From contig MNCI01016492.1 in NCBI GenBank assembly GCA_015680685.1, positions 467,559 through 531,558 on the forward strand: a stretch of DNA of 64,000 nt, in the 5' to 3' direction. The DNA is from Gnetum montanum (lineage: Eukaryota > Streptophyta > Gnetopsida > Gnetales > Gnetaceae). Of the stretch, positions 59,700 to 64,000 are shown in pieces. The position numbers and the translations under genes were made by a program. Each line of letters begins with the position of its first letter. The first letter of the stretch is position 1. The notes beneath the pieces are model-generated. The model saw only the letters and a program-made list of their open reading frames with translations, was not told the DNA's origin and did not search any database.

Positions 59700-60720
59700 A
59701 CTTCCTGGATGCAATGCTTACTAAACCGTGACGGGTGCTGCACGTACGGTGCAGATGCAGCCATGCCAGAACCCGCAGCAAAAGCAGAAGAAGAAGAAGA
59801 AAAAGAGGAAGCAGCAACATTTTATTTAGCTATCTGAAAGAGTTCAATTTTAGCCTTTCAGTTAGCTTCTGTTATTGTTGGCACTATATATATGGAGAGG
59901 CAATGGAGGAACTGGCAAATGGTTATCCAGGTGAGGAGATGGGGCAGCAGGTTTATGATCTCAACAAAAAGGTCAGGCCACAGGTGTTCTGCTGGTTACT
60001 TCGATCTTGTGTATTTGGATTTATTGTCGCTCCTGTAAATTTTCCATTGTTGTATTTAAGCATATATATGTATAAGAGTTAATTGCATATTTGTTCTTCC
60101 GCATACTTTGTGCAAGAAACAATGAATTTTCTTATATAGATACATACCTGTTGTCAATCTGCACAATGGGCACAGGTATGCATTTGCAGAACCAGATGTA
60201 GACGTATTTTACAAGCATCTCTGTCATAGCGAAACCCCCAAAATAAAATTGGAAGACGAAGATGATGCAAGAAATCGGCAGTCCAAAAGAAATTTACGAT
60301 CGAATTAATCGGAAGACTTTCTCAAACAGAGTATTCTTGGCACCTGTTTCTCCACCTCATGGAATTTTCGGTGAGTGAATGAATAGTAGCGGTTGTGAAA
60401 TAAGAAATTACAAAGCAGACCGGTAGTCCTGGTAGTCGGTGTATTAGCGTTTTAACATTAGCCAACCAAAAGCCAAGGAATATTCAAAGATTATGGCTAT
60501 TGTGTCATGCAATACTTAAAAGTTGGTGAAAAATTGATAAATGTCTTGGCTTCCGACGGCATGCAATGTGACTTCAAGATCTAGCAATCTTTCATTTGAA
60601 GTCCCTTTGCTGGCTTTTCCTTGCATATTCTAGGCTGCCAACTTTCAGAAGCAGAGAAGTCAAAACCCTTCTGGTAAGAATATTTAATTTTTCTTTTAAT
60701 GCAGCAGCCAAAGGTACAAA
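59700..60720 (+). other. CpG-retaining, low-copy-looking segment; possible host gene remnant
   Basis: Base composition is markedly richer in GC and CpG than the flanks (for example the hairpin CTGCAC-GTACG-GTGCAG at 59739-59755). A 115-codon frame (59735-60082) includes MEELANGYPGEEMGQQVYDL, and a frame at 60176-60306 reads EPDVDVFYKHLCHSE then KLEDEDDARNRQSKRN before a stop. I do not recognise the protein. It shares nothing with the repeats in this window. It could be the 5' part of a host gene or a captured fragment. Confidence 0.35.
60262..60673 (+). CDS. Candidate two-exon coding fragment, unidentified
   Basis: An ATG at 60262 opens 109 bases ending at a strong donor, CG|GTGAGT (60371). 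After 263 bases, TTTTCCTTGCATATTCTAG ends at 60633, a good acceptor, and 40 bases follow to CTG|GTAAGA (60674). Joining the two keeps one frame: exon 1 ends FLAPVSPPHGIFG, exon 2 adds CQLSEAEKSKPF. A third acceptor, TTTCTTTTAATGCAG at 60704, would lead to a stop within 30 bases. It overlaps the KLEDEDD frame, so only one can be real. No family recognised. Confidence 0.3.
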
Positions 60721-63154
60721 GAAATTAGTAGTTAAGGAAAGGGTAGTGTATGCTTATGCAATAAAATGAAATTAAGTAGAAAGCTTAAGTAGAAAGTTGA
60801 AGGGCATAGTAGGTAGATGAAATACATTTTAGATTGCCTTGGAGATGGCAAGAAGACCTACAATTGCTTCCCAACCATATATGTTGTGACACTTACTAAT
60901 TGTAATGTTAAAAATTCAAAGTATAAGCTTTACAAACTAATAGAGCTTGTACAAAGGACAAAAGTTGTTTCTGGGTTTGCTCATACTTGTAAACATGAAG
61001 TCATGGCATTGATGTTACAATGACATCTCATATTCAAATTTTGATATATGAAATTTTCAATAGGAATTTTTACCATTCATCATTTTCAACAATTGACTTC
61101 AAAAGGAGAATTTTATTACATCAAAGAATGAAAAATTCTTAAGACTTAAACATGTAGAATCAAACAAAATAATTCTTGCTCTTCTACTATAGGTAACAAA
61201 ATATAGTATTTTGGCATTTACATTATTCAAGAATTCAAATCCTTAGTGGCATTGATTTCTTTCTTTTGAGTTTAATGTGGTTAAGTAGATCATAGTATTT
61301 CTCTTTTTGTATTCTATAATCCCTTGCTTTATATTCATGGCTAATAAATTAGTTATTTGAAGGGATGTCTTGCAAACATAGTGATTTTGAAAGCATCCCC
61401 TTGGGTAAGATATACTAAGCCATGAACCTATTTGGTTGTCTCATAGGTCTTGAGTGATTCTTCACATTTGTATTTCAAAGCAAGTATACAAACCAAGTTT
61501 TTTGGAAATATCATAAGCTAGAAATACATAAAAGATGAAAACTTAATCTAACTAGACCAAAAACAATACAAATCATCTACTAAAAATTAAATCATCTACT
61601 AGATAAGGGAATTAAATAAACTAAAATCTGAAACTCCCTAAATATCGAAGCTCTAATCTATACATAATCTATAAATCTGAAAATAGGAAAGATAATAAAA
61701 AAAGACTATCATAAAGCTGAAATGCCACATGCATAAATATTCAAAGCTCAAATCTAAGAATATAACATCATAAACCATACTATGAATAAGTCATTGAGCC
61801 ATCCAAGATATCCAATCTCCACCCAAACTAACTAACCTGTACTAAAAATGATTTACTAGTATAAAATTGAGTGAGAAACCTTCACACTATCTCCAACCAA
61901 AAAAAGTGTAGATCTCATGAAAGCTAGGTGGAGCATAGCTAATTTTCAAAATATGTTAGCTCATGAACATCTAAATAAGCAAGCAAACATAGAGCTAAAC
62001 CTCTGACCACCAATCATAACCAATACCAAGAATTACCAACTCCAACCATCACCACAACAAGGAGGCTATCACAAATTATACTCAATGTCAAATGTGTGTC
62101 AAGTTGTCATGTGTGCTTTGTATAATTCCAAAACCAAATGTACCTAAATGAAATATCAAACTACCATACACATGGATGTATCATTAATCTTATATTGAAC
62201 CTAAAGTGTCTCCAAGACTTACTTCATATGTTCCCAAACATATTTGTGGTAGAGGTATTTATCAAGATTCATCTCTAATATTTTGGAGACATCAAATAAA
62301 AGGACCGATGAGTCATAGAATAATCTTCTTGTGTAGGATGGTACATTCAATGAAAATTACATTGATGCATCTTGGTAGGGGTTAATCAGCAAACATCTCT
62401 AGGAAGCCCATCTGTAATTGCCCATACAAACTCAGTGCTAGCTCTAACATCCAATCATCCAACAAACATCAAAATATGAAAAGTTAAACTAAGGATGGAG
62501 TGAAATAATGTAACCAAAAGAAACCAACTCACCAAGGAAAATCCAAGAAATCAAGGATTCCTTCTAAAAGGCATGAATCCAAAGAATGTTATATTATCAT
62601 CAAGATCAAACAAATCATGTTGAACTTTAGCATTGACAAGAAGCCAAATCAAACATTCAAAGGGACCTCATGTATCTTAAATAATGTATCATAATACCAA
62701 TTAACCCAAAAGGGAAAAACCATTCCAAAGCTTCCAAACAAACTGATCAAACCTTTACAACAAGAAGACTAAAATCTTCAACAACCAAGAATCATGTAAG
62801 AATCAATGCTCAAACCATGTAGCAACCATTTATTCATGTAATGGTACTTCAAAACTTAGAAAATTGATGTGAAGATTAATGAAATCATGATGTTGAAGAA
62901 TGCATACAACAATGAGTTGAGAGATCAAAAGAACAAGATAAAGATCCCAATTTAACTAATAGAGAAGATCACAATTTAACCAAGGTTTAATCCAAATAAT
63001 ACTCATTTAGGTAGAGGAAAATATCTAACATTTACAACTCAAATGAGAGCATAATAAAATCAACAAAGGTAGAAGACTCAATAGTGTTTGACAAAGCTTT
63101 AGAGTCAATAAAATGAAGTTCCAAACCAACGTAAAAAACGAAACTTCACAAAAA
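60721..63154. other. Unassigned AT-rich sequence
   Basis: A 68-codon plus-strand frame (60817-61023) with TIYVVTLTNCNVKN and FAHTCKHEVMAL is codon-like but unidentified. The rest holds nothing recognisable. Confidence 0.35.
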
Positions 63155-63430
63155 TCAATTTTGTAATAGAGATGAGCTTTCAGTAGAGATGTCTCTAGAA
63201 ACTAGAGATATTAGTAGACATGTAGAGAAATTTTTAGGTAAGAGGAGATGTCTACATTTTACAAGCGACATCTCTAATAGAATAAAGATGTCTCCAATGA
63301 GAAGATGTCTCTTTGATACAAGAGATATCTTCTCTAGATAGGATACATCTAGCATAAGGATGAGACATATTCCTAGGTGGCTTGACTTGTAGGAGAAACT
63401 TCTTTCCAGGACCAAAGATGTCTAGTATGA
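63155..63430 (-). repeat. GAGACATCTC-word array, third occurrence
   Basis: At least eight AGATGTCT/AGACATCT-like words spaced mostly 15-35 bp, like the arrays in R1 but embedded in different sequence. The minus-strand open frames across it simply reflect the repeated word. Confidence 0.5.
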
Positions 63431-64000
63431 GTTGGAAAAGAATAGGATTCAACCAAGAAGAAACCAAATCAATGGGGAATGATAAGAAAACTGTAGGTAA
63501 GAATCCAATAATCCAAGAACTAAATTTCTGAAGACTAAGAACAATCCTTTAGCAAAAATGATGAGGAAAAACTCAAATTAATAAGAATATGAGTTGCAAA
63601 ATCTCAAAATGTAAGGAATCATACCAACATGATTGAGATAATGACATGAATGATGGCAATGGAACCTATTATAATCATCACAAAATCAGAGGAATTCAAA
63701 TAACACATTCATAAGAGCTTAAGTTCAATTAAGAAAAAGTACAAACCAAAAGGGAATACCAAAAATGAATGAAAACTCCAATGATTTCGAAATGTCCATC
63801 AAACAAAACCAATCCTCATGCTCTCTTTAGATTTAAGATCATATCAAATAAGAATCAAAGCAGCAATAATCATTTATATGCAAGTGATAGCAGCTTAACA
63901 TACTCTAAAATCCAATCCCACAAAATTGTTGGTGATAATTCTCATATATGAAAACAACATTACCATCAATCACATATTACACACACATATCAAATCTACA
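63431..64000. other. Unassigned AT-rich sequence
   Basis: No gene, RNA or repeat recognised. Confidence 0.4.

Noticed and set aside
1-64000. CRISPR arrays, bacterial operons, ribosomal RNA genes
   Set aside because: No regularly spaced identical repeats with unique spacers, no Shine-Dalgarno-led gene series and no rRNA-like sequence were seen; the content is plant nuclear repeat DNA.

Overview
The window looks like intergenic DNA from a seed plant with a large, repeat-rich nuclear genome. It is AT-rich, and almost everything recognisable is a decayed retrotransposon: nested Athila-like Ty3/gypsy LTR elements, L1-type LINEs, one chromovirus relic, a tRNA-like SINE head and a small poly(A) retroposon. 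Stops and base changes are mostly C-to-T or G-to-A, as expected from long methylation. A gymnosperm would fit, but nothing here proves it. There are no bacterial features and no CRISPR. Nearly all open frames are relics, and I see no intact long host gene.

Left part (1-30038). This is a nest of four related plus-strand LTR elements, here called A, B, D and E. A (1-3025) is the 3' part of an element ending in a 3' LTR. Next comes a minus-strand LINE (3026-8814), cut on one side by A and on the other by E. E starts with a 5' LTR at 8815, runs through gag, protease and reverse transcriptase, and stops at about 22602, where it is fused in frame to the gag end of D. D continues through protease, RT, RNase H, integrase and a 3' LTR ending at 30038. 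B (10444-18916) is a complete element inserted into E's gag, with a perfect CAAGT target-site duplication. A and B lack pol but keep gag and a third ORF downstream of where pol should be. B also carries a copy of the LTR-type promoter inside the element, ahead of that ORF. A, B and D share a branch point plus AG just before the ORF3 ATG, which suggests spliced expression.

Middle part (30039-48290). A repeat of about 1 kb (R1) occurs at 30039 and again at 43345. A second copy of the LINE lies at 33370-38365 with its RT core deleted, and a third LINE tail is at about 31.7 kb. The minus strand at 39.7-41.7 kb resembles the coiled-coil part of ORF3. A plus-strand chromovirus pol relic (46875-48290) ends at a polypurine tract and LTR start.

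Right part (48291-64000). This holds a tRNA-like SINE head, a GC-rich poly(A) retroposon with 17-bp target duplications (49207-49816), a long GA microsatellite, an LTR end with an initiator-Met primer site (53243), a decayed tRNA-Pro (59612-59683) and a CpG-retaining segment (59700-60720) that may hold exons of a low-copy host gene. The remaining stretches are AT-rich with nothing I can identify.

All assignments come from reading by eye. Family names rest on motif recognition, not on a search.
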